Source: Verrucomicrobiales bacterium (GTDB lineage Bacteria; Verrucomicrobiota; Verrucomicrobiia; Limisphaerales; UBA9464). From it: a stretch of 64,000 nt of DNA. Below, one piece after another: positions 8,082 to 16,501 of the stretch; the stretch's first letter is position 1, and every line of letters begins with the position of its first letter. The stretch covers positions 1 to 64,000 of the forward strand of contig JAIYBC010000068.1 of the NCBI GenBank assembly GCA_027488845.1. Reading direction: 5' to 3'. The notes beneath the pieces are model-generated. The model searched no databases. It worked only from the letters and a program-made list of their open reading frames with translations, and was not told where the DNA came from. The translations under genes and the position numbers were made by a program.

Positions 8082-9422
8082 TCAGCGACCGGACTGCAGT
8101 TCGTTCCAGTCGGCGATTCCGATCACGGGCAACGCGAACCGGAAGGCCGTGTCGGCCTCCTCGGTGTCGGCCTTCCGGAAGACCTCGTAGATGGGCTTGC
8201 GGCGGTCGGGATCGGCGATCGATCCCTTGCGATGAGACCAGAGCCCCAGCATCAGGCCGCCTTCCCCGGCGTGGTCGACGTGGCGGTGCAGGATGAACGA
8301 ATCGATCCAGGGCTGCAGGGCCACCTGCTTCCACGCGTAGCAGTAGGCGGCGGCCTGCACCGTCTCGCCGTCCGGACCGGCCGGAGTATGGAAGCCCTGT
8401 TCGCTGAGGATCACGCGTCGGCGGGCTCCCGCGTGCAGGAGCGGCGGTTGGCCGAGGAAATCCCCGAGGGCGCCGAGGTTGCGGAAGGTGACCCGTGGCG
8501 TCGTCCGCCAATCGGGCTTCGCCGAGGCGTCCTTCCATGACCGCGGTTCGAAGAGGTTCTCGGGATAGGGATGGAAGGCGACATGCCAGTCGAAGTCCCC
8601 CTCCTCGCGGGCCTTCCGGGCGAACCGCTCCAGGAACGGACGCGCCGGGAAGACCTCGCCCTCCTTGCCGCCGGGGTAGGGGATGTTCCAGTGGTGTTCC
8701 AGGGAGACGAACACCCGGGCCTCGCGTGAGAAGCGACGAACCTCCCGGTGTGTGAGGCGGACCGTCCGGAGGTAGTCGTCGCAGAAGTCCTCCATGGGGA
8801 GGTGTCCCATGTTGGACCAGAACCAGTGGGAGTTGACCTCGTTGCCGACTATCCAGTTCCAGACCCTCCCTTGCCGGGCGGCGGGATCCGACCAGCGGGC
8901 GGCGATGAAACCGATCGCGGCCGCGTAGGCGGACCGGCCCTCCTCGCCGACGGTGTTGAAGGCGGAGAGGTGGTTGGGGCAGGCCGGATCGTAGCGCGGA
9001 TGCAGGAGCACCCGGCGCAACGCGGGATCCTGGGACTCGTAGTTGAGCAGGATCAGGGAGACCACGACACCCTTCTCGGAGAGCGGCCGGATCTGGCGGT
9101 CCATCGCTTCCAGGTAGTCGGTGCGGAAGAACCAGCGTCGTCCGTCGACCTCGCGGGAAGGACCGTTGGTGTTGCCCGAGAGATCCAGCAACTGGGCGAG
9201 GTTGAAGTTCAGCGCGGCGTGTTTCACCCCGAGCGCGAGGGCGTCGTCGACCATCTGCACCTGGAGGCCCTTGCGGGAAGCGGTCTGCGGATACGGCTCC
9301 GGGTTCGCCGCCGCCCGGAGGCGCAGGAGAAGCACGTTCGCGAGCAGGATGCAGGCGGCTGGCAGGACGAGGCGGAAACGGATCACGGGGAACGAGACGC
9401 AGCGGACCTTCGCCGACTTCAT
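8082..9422 (-). CDS. secreted DUF5722 protein, putative glycoside hydrolase
   Basis: A 446-residue protein with an N-terminal hydrophobic export signal (about residues 10-35). The rest resembles the DUF5722 family, a TIM-barrel group related to glycoside hydrolases and found mainly in Bacteroidota, Lentisphaerota and Verrucomicrobiota. Possible catalytic acids sit in WNWIVGNEVNSHWF (acid/base-like NE at a strand end) and VILSEQGFHTP (SEQG, where GH-A clan nucleophiles lie). His/Trp-rich segments such as HWHVAFHPYPEN-like runs suit a sugar-binding cleft. Substrate is unknown. It is divergent from the alpha/beta hydrolase gene with only 59 bases between starts, so they may share a control region. 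Confidence 0.72.
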   Translation of the reverse strand: MKSAKVRCVSFPVIRFRLVLPAACILLANVLLLRLRAAANPEPYPQTASRKGLQVQMVDDALALGVKHAALNFNLAQLLDLSGNTNGPSREVDGRRWFFRTDYLEAMDRQIRPLSEKGVVVSLILLNYESQDPALRRVLLHPRYDPACPNHLSAFNTVGEEGRSAYAAAIGFIAARWSDPAARQGRVWNWIVGNEVNSHWFWSNMGHLPMEDFCDDYLRTVRLTHREVRRFSREARVFVSLEHHWNIPYPGGKEGEVFPARPFLERFARKAREEGDFDWHVAFHPYPENLFEPRSWKDASAKPDWRTTPRVTFRNLGALGDFLGQPPLLHAGARRRVILSEQGFHTPAGPDGETVQAAAYCYAWKQVALQPWIDSFILHRHVDHAGEGGLMLGLWSHRKGSIADPDRRKPIYEVFRKADTEEADTAFRFALPVIGIADWNELQSGR

Positions 9423-9481
9423 CCGTCCGGTTGCCGGCGAACCGCTTGCCCAAACCCCGCCGGCGCGGAGAGGCTTCCGCG

Positions 9482-10357
9482 ATGAAGTCCCGGCTTCGGA
9501 ACCTCGCCCCCTTCCTGCGCCTGTTGGCGGCGATCCCGCTTCTCCTCGCGTTCGCGGACGTGTGCGTCCTGGGTGGCGAGCGGCGGATTGAACTGGCCGA
9601 TGGCCTGAACGGTGCGTGGAGGATGCCCGAGGCGTCCTGGGACGGCAGGACGATGCTGTTGCTCCATGGTTTCGCCGACGACATGGACGGCGCCGGCAAC
9701 CTTCAGAAGCGCCTTGCCGAGGCGCTTTCGTCCGCGGGCATCGCGAGCTTCCGGATCAACTTCCGCGGCGAAGGCGACCGGTTTCGGACGAATCTCCTGT
9801 CAACCTTCCACGGCCGCGTCGCGGACACCACCAACGTCCTCGAATGGGTCCGGTCGCAGGCCGGCGTCGACGTGAGGCGAATCGGGGTGATGGGATGGAG
9901 CCTGGGTGGCGCCACGGCGGCCGGTGCGGCGGCAGTCGTCCCGGACCGGATCCGTTGCATGGTGCTGTGGTCCTCGGCCGGAGGGGACCTGCACGAGGGA
10001 TTCACCCGGGGTGATTTCGCGGCGACGTTCGAGCAGGCGGCCCGCGAAGGGCAGGGGCGTCTGGAGATTCCCGGTTGGAAGACGGTGACCCTGCGGCGTG
10101 GGTTCTTCGAAAGCTTCCGTGGACGGGTCGTGGAGGAGGACCTGCGCCGGTACACCGGGGCGTTTCTCTCGGTCCGCGGCACCGAGGACTACCTTCCGGC
10201 GCGGGAAGCGGAGTTCCTGAAGGCGGTGCAGGGGCAGCCGCGCGAGGCCGTCTCGATCGGCGGCGCGGACCATGTCTTCAACGTGTTCCAACCGGGAAGC
10301 CCGATCCCGGACCGTGTGTTGACCCTCACCGTCGACTGGTTGAGGCGCGTGCTCTGA
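9482..10357 (+). CDS. exported alpha/beta hydrolase
   Basis: A 291-residue protein starting at the ATG at 9482, with GGAGAGG eight bases upstream and a signal-like helix in residues 8-30. The alpha/beta-hydrolase hallmarks are in order: an oxyanion HGFADD segment, the nucleophile elbow GWSLGG (Ser), the acid in RGTEDYLPA (Asp) and the catalytic His in GGADHVF. Likely an esterase or acyl hydrolase in the periplasm or anchored in the membrane; substrate unknown. Convergent with the bestrophin gene, and the junction holds a long imperfect inverted repeat. Confidence 0.8.
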   Translation: MKSRLRNLAPFLRLLAAIPLLLAFADVCVLGGERRIELADGLNGAWRMPEASWDGRTMLLLHGFADDMDGAGNLQKRLAEALSSAGIASFRINFRGEGDRFRTNLLSTFHGRVADTTNVLEWVRSQAGVDVRRIGVMGWSLGGATAAGAAAVVPDRIRCMVLWSSAGGDLHEGFTRGDFAATFEQAAREGQGRLEIPGWKTVTLRRGFFESFRGRVVEEDLRRYTGAFLSVRGTEDYLPAREAEFLKAVQGQPREAVSIGGADHVFNVFQPGSPIPDRVLTLTVDWLRRVL

Positions 10358-10373
10358 GCGGGCCCAACGGGAT

Positions 10374-10511
10374 TTCACGCAGAATCGCCAAGCCGCAAAC
10401 GAGGAACCGGATCCGGAACCGGAGAGGTGACCATCCGGCGGGTTCGGCACTGGCGCAGAGGGAACCTCAGGTTCCTCCCTTTCCGCTCGCGGTTTGGCGC
10501 CTTGGCGTGAA
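10374..10511. repeat. long imperfect inverted repeat at a convergent junction
   Basis: The left arm (10374-10408) starts TTCACGC, continues through CGCCAAGCCGCAAACG and ends GAGGAACC. The right arm (10470-10511) starts GGTTCCTCC and ends GGCGCCTTGGCGTGAA. The reverse complement of the right arm matches the left in the order TTCACGC, CGCCAA, CCGC, GGAACC, with gaps. A transcript from either strand could fold into a large hairpin between the converging hydrolase and bestrophin genes. Related copies are at 43094-43192 and 57378-57505. Confidence 0.65.
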
Positions 10512-10528
10512 CTCCAAAATGAGTCCGC

Positions 10529-11401
10529 TCAGTCGGCGAGGATCTCCTCGACGGAGCGTTGGACGGTGTCGGTGATCGCCTCGAGCGGCAGGTCGTTGGC
10601 GTCCTTGCCGAAGGGGTCCTCGATCTCCTCCGCGATCAGTTCGAGGCTCGCGAGGACGTAGAACACGATCCCGACCACGGGGACGACCCAGTAGCCCAGC
10701 GAGAACACGTAGGCGAAGGGCATGGTCATGACGTACAGGAAGATGAACTTCTTGAGGAAGACCGAGTAGGAGTAGGGGATGGGAGACTTGCGGATCCGCT
10801 CGCAGGCGCCCGCGGCGTCGGTGTAGGCGACCAATTCGGATTGGAGTCCCAGCAGGTGTTCCGGCCTCAGCACGCCCTTGCGTTCCAAGGCGTAGAGACG
10901 TCCGACGAGGACCTTGGCCACCTGGTTCGGGACATGGCCGCCGGGGTCGATCCCGCCGACGTGGAAGCCGTCGCACGCGTGGAGGTCCTCGGGCAGGAAC
11001 TCGCCGCGCAGGTGGTTCTTCAGGGCCCGGACCTGGTTGGGAATCATGATGCGGAAGAACCCCCGTTGGTCCGGAGCCAGGTGGGAAATCTTGATCGCGA
11101 GGTTGCGGCTGGCGTTGACCAGGGAGCCCCAGATCTTGCGGCCTTCCCACCAGCGGTCGTAGGCGGTGTTGGTGCGGAAGACCAGGAGCAGGGAGATGAC
11201 CAGGCCCAGCGTGCTGTGGATGAGGGAGAGGTTCCGGACGCGGCTGTCCGGGCCGACCTTCCAGAGCACGAGTTCGAGCCACGCCACCGCCGCCGAATAG
11301 ACGCCGATGGCGAGGATCAGCGGGAGCAGCTTCCGGAAGGTGTCCGCCTTGTGGAAGCGGAAGAGGATCGAGAACCAGTCCTTCGGGTTGTAGGCGATCA
11401 T
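10529..11401 (-). CDS. bestrophin family membrane protein
   Basis: A 290-residue protein with hydrophobic segments near residues 25-45, 60-75 and 220-250. The bestrophin signature appears as FRTNTAYDRWWEGRKIWG near residue 75, matching the bacterial YneE/bestrophin group. The C-terminal FGKDANDLPLEAITDTV is likewise typical. Bacterial bestrophins form pentameric ion channels, often cation-selective, in the inner membrane. The long upstream open frame beyond the ATG at 11401 is not coding-like. Divergent from the secreted esterase gene with 111 bases between starts. Confidence 0.9.
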   Translation of the reverse strand: MIAYNPKDWFSILFRFHKADTFRKLLPLILAIGVYSAAVAWLELVLWKVGPDSRVRNLSLIHSTLGLVISLLLVFRTNTAYDRWWEGRKIWGSLVNASRNLAIKISHLAPDQRGFFRIMIPNQVRALKNHLRGEFLPEDLHACDGFHVGGIDPGGHVPNQVAKVLVGRLYALERKGVLRPEHLLGLQSELVAYTDAAGACERIRKSPIPYSYSVFLKKFIFLYVMTMPFAYVFSLGYWVVPVVGIVFYVLASLELIAEEIEDPFGKDANDLPLEAITDTVQRSVEEILAD

Positions 11402-11512
11402 CGGCCGGGGACGTTCGTCGGGCCGGCCTTGCCGCGGCAATTCCCGAATGGCTCCCGGGCATGACGCCGCGATTGCGGATCCGGGGACGCCTGCGACGCT
11501 TTCCGGACCGCC

Positions 11513-12586
11513 ATGAACACTCCCCTCCGCATCCTGGCCTCCTGCTGGGTGATGACCGCCGTCGCCGGGGTTGTCTCCGCCCTTCCGCCCCTGCCGCCGC
11601 CGTCCGGGATCCCGTCGCCGGGACCCACGAACGGACTGCCGTACCGGCCACAACCGATCCTGCCGGGCGGCATCGTGGTCCCTCTCTGGTCCGAGGGTGC
11701 GCCGCAGCTCCGGGGGTCGCGGGTCCATGAGGCGGAGCACTACATCATGAGCCGTTCGGTGCCGGGCCGGATCGCCAGCGTCACCAACATCCACAACCCC
11801 TCGATCGAGGTGCATCTGGTGGACGGAAGCCTCAACACCGGGGCCGTGGTCATCCTCGCGGCGGGTGGCGGGCACCGGACCCTGAACGTGGGTTCCGAGG
11901 CCGCGGACCTCGTGCCCTACTTCTTCAACTACGGCGTGAACACGGTGATCCTCCGGAACCGTCTGCGCAGCGACGGCTACGAGCCGAAGACCGATGCCGT
12001 GGACGACGCGATGCAGGCGATCCGCATCGTCCGGGCCTACTCCCAGGAGTGGAGGCTGGATCCGGCGCGGATCGGGATCATGGGCTTCTCGGCCGGTGCC
12101 GAACTGGCGGCCCCGGCCGGGGTGCTGTTCGAGTCCTGGGCCGCGGAACACAAGGATTCCTCGGACCCCTTCGCCGCGCACTCCGCGCGCCCGGACTTCG
12201 TGGCCTTGGTCTATCCCGGTCCGACGCCCTTCGCCCGGGATCCGAAGCCGACGGTGCCGCGGAACGCACCGCCGTCGTTCATCATGTGCCCGGGTTCAGG
12301 GGATCGGGGACATGCGATCTGGGCCGACCAGTACTTCGACGCCTTCCTCGATGCGGGGATCCCGAACCTGGAGATGCACATCTACGGGAACGGATTCCAC
12401 CCCGGGAGCGGTTCGACCGCGGGGATCACGGACCGGAACGGAACGCCGTTGGGCAAGTGGCAGGACCGTTTCATCGAGTGGTTCCGCGACCTCGGGTTCC
12501 TCGCCAAGACCGGGACGCCGACCAAGGCCGTGCGGGACACCGAGGAGTTCCTCGCCAAGCCGCCGCCGGCTCCGAGGAAGGGGTGA
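11513..12586 (+). CDS. secreted alpha/beta hydrolase (esterase/BD-FAE-like)
   Basis: A 357-residue protein with a signal peptide (residues 1-23), then a Pro-rich linker. The catalytic domain resembles secreted esterase/lipase-type hydrolases of polysaccharide degraders. It has the oxyanion segment ILAAGGGH, the nucleophile elbow GFSAGAE near residue 190, and a catalytic His candidate in YGNGFHPGS near residue 290. Such enzymes often deacetylate xylan or related polymers, which fits the neighbouring glycoside hydrolases, but the substrate is inferred. Convergent with the GH9 gene. Confidence 0.8.
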   Translation: MNTPLRILASCWVMTAVAGVVSALPPLPPPSGIPSPGPTNGLPYRPQPILPGGIVVPLWSEGAPQLRGSRVHEAEHYIMSRSVPGRIASVTNIHNPSIEVHLVDGSLNTGAVVILAAGGGHRTLNVGSEAADLVPYFFNYGVNTVILRNRLRSDGYEPKTDAVDDAMQAIRIVRAYSQEWRLDPARIGIMGFSAGAELAAPAGVLFESWAAEHKDSSDPFAAHSARPDFVALVYPGPTPFARDPKPTVPRNAPPSFIMCPGSGDRGHAIWADQYFDAFLDAGIPNLEMHIYGNGFHPGSGSTAGITDRNGTPLGKWQDRFIEWFRDLGFLAKTGTPTKAVRDTEEFLAKPPPAPRKG

Positions 12587-12648
12587 GCGGTTGAGGAGTT
12601 GAAAGGCTGAAGGGTTGAAGGGGCGTGAAAAGCGCTGGGTTTCGTTGG

Positions 12649-12674
12649 CGCCGTCGGCCAACCGCGTCTGGACA
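12649..12674 (+). repeat. 26-bp direct repeat, copy 1
   Basis: CGCCGTCGGCCAACCGCGTC plus the next 6 bases is identical to 16104-16129 and in the same orientation. This copy lies 7 bases beyond the GH9 stop; the other lies just upstream of lacI. The two copies therefore bracket the whole LacI-GH9 module. Just before it, 12588-12628 holds near-tandem GTTGAAGG-like units. Confidence 0.7.
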
Positions 12675-12681
12675 CCGCGGT

Positions 12682-14940
12682 TCACGGCCGAGACGGGATC
12701 GATTCCATCGCGGAGACCTCCGCGCCCGGGATCATCACCTCCTCCGGGCCGGCCGGGAGGCCGGCCGCGATGCCGTCGACATGGCTGTCCTTTGGCCAAA
12801 TGAGCCGGAATCCGAAGGTGGAGGACTCCGCATTGCCCGGATGGAGGAGCAGTCCTTCGAAGGTGATCCGAATCCTCGTGGGCGACTTCTTCCGATCCAG
12901 CTCAACGACCGCCTTCACACCCCGGGTCGAATCCTGTTCGACCCGTGGCATGGACTCCTGGGACGGACGATCTCCCGGCAGAGCCAGTTCCGCGGTCAGC
13001 CGGCGAACCACCTTTGCGGGCCATCGGGTCCGGTTGTGAAGACGCAGTTCCCAGGTTGCGCCGCCGGATGCGGCGCCCGCCCTTCGACCGGAAAGGAAGA
13101 GTTCACGGTCCGTCCGGCGGAGATTGTCGTCCGGTACGGGAACCGTGCGCGGTGGAAAACCGGTGTCGGGGATCGGTACCCCGCTTCCGTGTCCGTGTTC
13201 GATCAACCAGGCGAAGGAAGCGGTGATGCCTGCGTTGTAGTCGAGGGCGACCTCATTGAACTGGGAGTCCATCACGTCCTGGACCGGTGAATCGCCAGCG
13301 CTCCAGACGTAGCCATCCTTGGGGATGGCCTTCTGCCTCCCCGGGAACAGGTAGAGGAAACCGTCGCCGCCGGCGGGCAGGGGGCTCCATAGCCTCCTCT
13401 TCGGTCCGCAAAGGAAGACGTCGTTGTGGTCCGGGCCCGCGACAAGGGCGCCGTGGAGGACATGGCGGTTGGTCGCACGGTCGTCCGCCTTGCCGGGAAT
13501 GAAGTGGTCGAATCCGGCCCATGCGCCGAAGGCGCCCCGGTGGTGCACGTCGTTGAAGGGATCCCTGCCGAAGCCGACCAGGTAGCTGCGGCCGTATGGA
13601 TTCTCCCCGAGCGCGTAGTCCACCTGCTTCCGCCCGACGCCCCGGAAGAGCTCGCGAAGGGCCTCGTTGGAACGTCCTTCCTTCCACCAGGTGTTGCCCG
13701 GGATCGCCGGTGCGTTCCCGACGTGGTCGCTGTAGTGGAGCGCGATCGTGGCGGCGTTGTTCGCATGCCGGAGACTGCCGTACTCGTGCGCATGCCATTC
13801 CCTGAGGCGCAATCCTCCCGGGGTGCTGCGATAGCCGCAGAACCGGGTGCAGTAGGACTGGAGCTCCTCGTGGAAGCGCGGGTCCTCGGGGTGCAGCCGC
13901 ATCAGGTTGAAGGCCGCCAGCTTCCCGAAGTTCCCGGCGCCGTAGTCCTTCCACCAGTCCTGGTTCTCCTCAAGCCGGTACTGATTCGTGTAGACCCCCA
14001 GCGCGACGCCGAACCAGCGTCCTTCCGATCCACGCGGGCCCGAAGCCTCGGCCCTGGCCAGCCACGAGGCCGCCGCCACGATCTTGTCGAACGGATCCGC
14101 CCGGTAGCCGGTCTCGACCACCTTTCCGTCGGCACGCAGCGCGAGACGTCGGCGCCTCGAGATCTCCTCCTTCTGCGCGGTCGAAAGCGAGGGCGCCAGG
14201 ACCGGTCCCGCGTTGGCGAGGGCGAACTCGGTCAGCTTGGCCGACCGATCGAGCAGCCGGGAGGCGAACTCCCCGGCCTGGAAGTCGTGGAATCCCGGTC
14301 TCTTCCGCAGGATCTCGCCATGGTCCCGGATCACCATCGCCCCCGCCGCCATCGCGGCGGCCATCGCCGCCGGGATGTCACCACCCGGCACCTTCCGGTT
14401 CAGCCGGAATGTCGGCCGCCGGGTCAGCAGGTGGGCCGTCTCCGCGGGACCCCACATGGAATGGACGTTCGGTGCCTCGACACCCTCGCGTCCGCCGCAT
14501 CCGATCGCGACCTCCAGTTCCGTCGCGGGGTCCCGGCAATCGGGGTTCAGCACGCATCGGAGGAAGTAGTCGTTCACATGGACCAGGGACTCGAGCAGCA
14601 CCCCCATCTGCCCGCTCCGTCGCCACGCCTCGGGGGATTCCACCGCGCTCCAGGCGAGGGTCATGGCCGCGAATCCCATCGTCAGATTCGCCGTCCAATG
14701 GTCCCCGGCGTCGAACCAACCGCCCGCGAGGTCATGGCCGATGTCCTGACCGTCCTCGAGGCAGGAATCGGCCCGCCACGCCACCCGGTTGTTCGGCGAG
14801 AGCCGCCCCGCCTGCTGGGCCTCGTAGAAATAGAGGGACTTCTGCAGCGCCTCGGCATAGTTGAAGTCCGACGCCTCGGATCGTGGAAGAAGGACGAGGA
14901 CGGAGCCGAGGATGGCCGCCAGAAGCAGGAAGGGATTCAT
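12682..14940 (-). CDS. glycoside hydrolase family 9 endoglucanase
   Basis: A secreted 752-residue enzyme with a signal peptide in residues 1-24. The GH9 catalytic (alpha/alpha)6 domain begins with YAEALQKSLYFYEAQQAGRL and carries the canonical GGWFDAGDH motif (Asp77 and Asp80, base pair of the inverting mechanism). Later GH9 landmarks are YALGENPYGRSYLVGFG, the HHRGA segment and QFNEVALDYNAG, whose Glu is the expected general acid. After about residue 630 comes a beta-rich module, possibly a CBM3c-like accessory domain. GH9 enzymes cleave beta-1,4-glucan. Its ATG overlaps the lacI stop (ATGA), so synthesis is coupled to its regulator. Confidence 0.9.
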   Translation of the reverse strand: MNPFLLLAAILGSVLVLLPRSEASDFNYAEALQKSLYFYEAQQAGRLSPNNRVAWRADSCLEDGQDIGHDLAGGWFDAGDHWTANLTMGFAAMTLAWSAVESPEAWRRSGQMGVLLESLVHVNDYFLRCVLNPDCRDPATELEVAIGCGGREGVEAPNVHSMWGPAETAHLLTRRPTFRLNRKVPGGDIPAAMAAAMAAGAMVIRDHGEILRKRPGFHDFQAGEFASRLLDRSAKLTEFALANAGPVLAPSLSTAQKEEISRRRRLALRADGKVVETGYRADPFDKIVAAASWLARAEASGPRGSEGRWFGVALGVYTNQYRLEENQDWWKDYGAGNFGKLAAFNLMRLHPEDPRFHEELQSYCTRFCGYRSTPGGLRLREWHAHEYGSLRHANNAATIALHYSDHVGNAPAIPGNTWWKEGRSNEALRELFRGVGRKQVDYALGENPYGRSYLVGFGRDPFNDVHHRGAFGAWAGFDHFIPGKADDRATNRHVLHGALVAGPDHNDVFLCGPKRRLWSPLPAGGDGFLYLFPGRQKAIPKDGYVWSAGDSPVQDVMDSQFNEVALDYNAGITASFAWLIEHGHGSGVPIPDTGFPPRTVPVPDDNLRRTDRELFLSGRRAGAASGGATWELRLHNRTRWPAKVVRRLTAELALPGDRPSQESMPRVEQDSTRGVKAVVELDRKKSPTRIRITFEGLLLHPGNAESSTFGFRLIWPKDSHVDGIAAGLPAGPEEVMIPGAEVSAMESIPSRP

Positions 14941-15980
14941 GCGCGGAGGAAGGCAGGCTGGGTGGAGGAACGGAGGACCAGTCGGACCGGCATCCGGATC
15001 CGGGTCGGCTTGGATGGACCCTCCTCGATCCTCGACCGAAGCCGCTCGAACGCCTTGGCCCCGATGAGTTCCGGATCCTGTTCGACGCTGGTCAGCCCCA
15101 GGTAGGAGGCGAAGTCGTAGTTGGCATAGCCGACGATGGAGAGGTCCCTGGGAACCTGGACGCCCGCCGCGAGAAGCGAGGGAAGCGCCGCCGCCAGGTG
15201 CCGGTCGTTGGCCGCCACCACCGCCGTGGGAGGCCGACGCGCACGGAGCAGGCACATCAGCGACGCGGCCGGATCGGCGGACCGAAATGCGTCACCCGCG
15301 ATCCAGTCGCGGTCCACCCGGAGCCGGAGTCGCGTCATCGCCGCGCGGTAGCCGTCCTGTCGGGCCCGTGCGGTGCTGGTGGCGGTCCCGGCACCGAGGT
15401 GGGCGATCCGTCGATGGCCCAAAGATGCGAGGTGGGCGACCGCCAGGTCCATCCCCTGGAGGTCGTCGCTGACCACGCAGTCGCCCCGGTGCCCATGGGT
15501 GTCGTCGTCGACGACGACGAAGGGGGTCGCCGACTGCTGCAGTCGGTCCAGGCGCCTGCCCAGGGTGGGAAGCGTGCCTTCGCCGGCCACGATGACGATC
15601 CCCTCGACCCGCTGTCCCAGCAGGATCTCCAGTTGGCGGTCCTCGGACTCCGGATCGTGTCGGGAGTGGGCGAGGAGCAGTCCCAGGCCCGCCGAGGTCG
15701 CCGCGGACCCGATGCCGTCCACGATTCGGGCGACGAACGAACTGGCCAGCGACGGAAGCACGACGCCCATGGTGCGGGTACGCCCCTGGATCAGGCTTTG
15801 TGCGACCCGGTTCGGGAGGTATCCGAGCCGGCGGGCGGCCTCGCGTACCCTGTCACGGGTCCGTTCCGAAAGGACGACGTTGCGGCGGTCGTTCAGAACG
15901 AGCGAGACCGTAGCCACCGAAACGCCGGCCGCATGGGCCACGTCGGCGCCACGGACCAGCCGTTGTCCCTGGATGCTCAT
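14937..15980 (-). CDS. LacI family transcriptional regulator of the GH9 operon
   Basis: A 347-residue regulator. The N-terminal helix-turn-helix reads ADVAHAAGVSVATVSLVLN (residues 12-30), followed by the hinge helix LPNRVAQSLIQGRT near residue 55. The rest is a periplasmic-binding-protein-like effector domain with DRQLEILLGQRVEGIVIV and TSVEQDPELIGAKAFE typical of LacI/GalR members. It is first in a two-gene operon and overlaps the GH9 start by 4 bases. A 22-base LacI-type palindrome lies 14-35 bases before its ATG, so autorepression with relief by a cellulose-derived sugar is likely (inferred). Confidence 0.93.
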   Translation of the reverse strand: MSIQGQRLVRGADVAHAAGVSVATVSLVLNDRRNVVLSERTRDRVREAARRLGYLPNRVAQSLIQGRTRTMGVVLPSLASSFVARIVDGIGSAATSAGLGLLLAHSRHDPESEDRQLEILLGQRVEGIVIVAGEGTLPTLGRRLDRLQQSATPFVVVDDDTHGHRGDCVVSDDLQGMDLAVAHLASLGHRRIAHLGAGTATSTARARQDGYRAAMTRLRLRVDRDWIAGDAFRSADPAASLMCLLRARRPPTAVVAANDRHLAAALPSLLAAGVQVPRDLSIVGYANYDFASYLGLTSVEQDPELIGAKAFERLRSRIEEGPSKPTRIRMPVRLVLRSSTQPAFLRA

Positions 15981-15993
15981 GAATCCAATGCCG

Positions 15994-16015
15994 TTGACTG
16001 AAACGTTTTAGGCAA
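15994..16015 (-). promoter_or_regulatory. LacI-type operator upstream of lacI-GH9
   Basis: This 22-base imperfect palindrome has TTG...CAA ends and the core CTGAAACGTTTTAG (15998-16011), centred on a CG dinucleotide as in LacI/GalR/CcpA sites. Only two symmetric pairs mismatch. Lying 14-35 bases upstream of the regulator's start codon, it would block transcription of lacI and the coupled GH9 gene. No second clear copy was seen. Confidence 0.75.
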
Positions 16016-16103
16016 CAGAAATGTTCCACCGGAGTGGACGACGGGTGTGGACGCGTCCGAAGGCCTTCGTTTTCCGCGGCCTTGGACGGAACCGCCGTCA
16101 CGT

Positions 16104-16129
16104 CGCCGTCGGCCAACCGCGTCTGGACA
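16104..16129 (+). repeat. 26-bp direct repeat, copy 2
   Basis: Identical to 12649-12674 over 26 bases and in the same orientation; the match ends sharply on both sides. It lies in the 182-base gap between lacI and the DUF952 gene. A partly repeated CCGTCGGCC follows at 16131-16139. Confidence 0.7.
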
Positions 16130-16162
16130 GCCGTCGGCCGGATGAGACGGTTCCCGGCATTC

Positions 16163-16495
16163 ATGATCTACCGGATTGCAGAGCCGGACCACTGGAGGGA
16201 GGCGCTTCGTAAGGGCGAGTTCCGTTCGCCGGACCTCCTCGCCGAGGGCTTCATCCACTTCTCGGAACTCCACCAGGTCCGGAACACGGCGGACCGCTAC
16301 TACAAGGGCCGCGGGGACATGCTCCTGCTGAAGGTGGACGATGCCGCCCTGTCTGTGCCGGTGGTGCGGGAGAACACCCGGGGAGGTCAGGAGCTTTTCC
16401 CGCACGTCTACGGACCGGTGCCCCTCTCGGCGGTGCTCGAGGTGGTGGAGCTTCCGATGGGTCCGGACGGACGGCTTGTCTTCGGGGAACCCTGA
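16163..16495 (+). CDS. DUF952 family protein
   Basis: A 110-residue cytoplasmic protein starting MIYRIAEPDHWREALRKG at the ATG at 16163. Family features are the opening 'IYR/Ixxxx-W' segment, GFIHFSELHQV near residue 30 (the conserved 'GFIHxS' motif), and the C-terminal PHVYGPVPLSAV. DUF952 proteins are small and of unproven function, with a fold related to ADP-ribosyl-transferase-like or EVE-like domains in some annotations. It converges with the cysA gene; only 6 bases separate the stops. Confidence 0.8.
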   Translation: MIYRIAEPDHWREALRKGEFRSPDLLAEGFIHFSELHQVRNTADRYYKGRGDMLLLKVDDAALSVPVVRENTRGGQELFPHVYGPVPLSAVLEVVELPMGPDGRLVFGEP

Positions 16496-16501
16496 CCGGG
16501 C

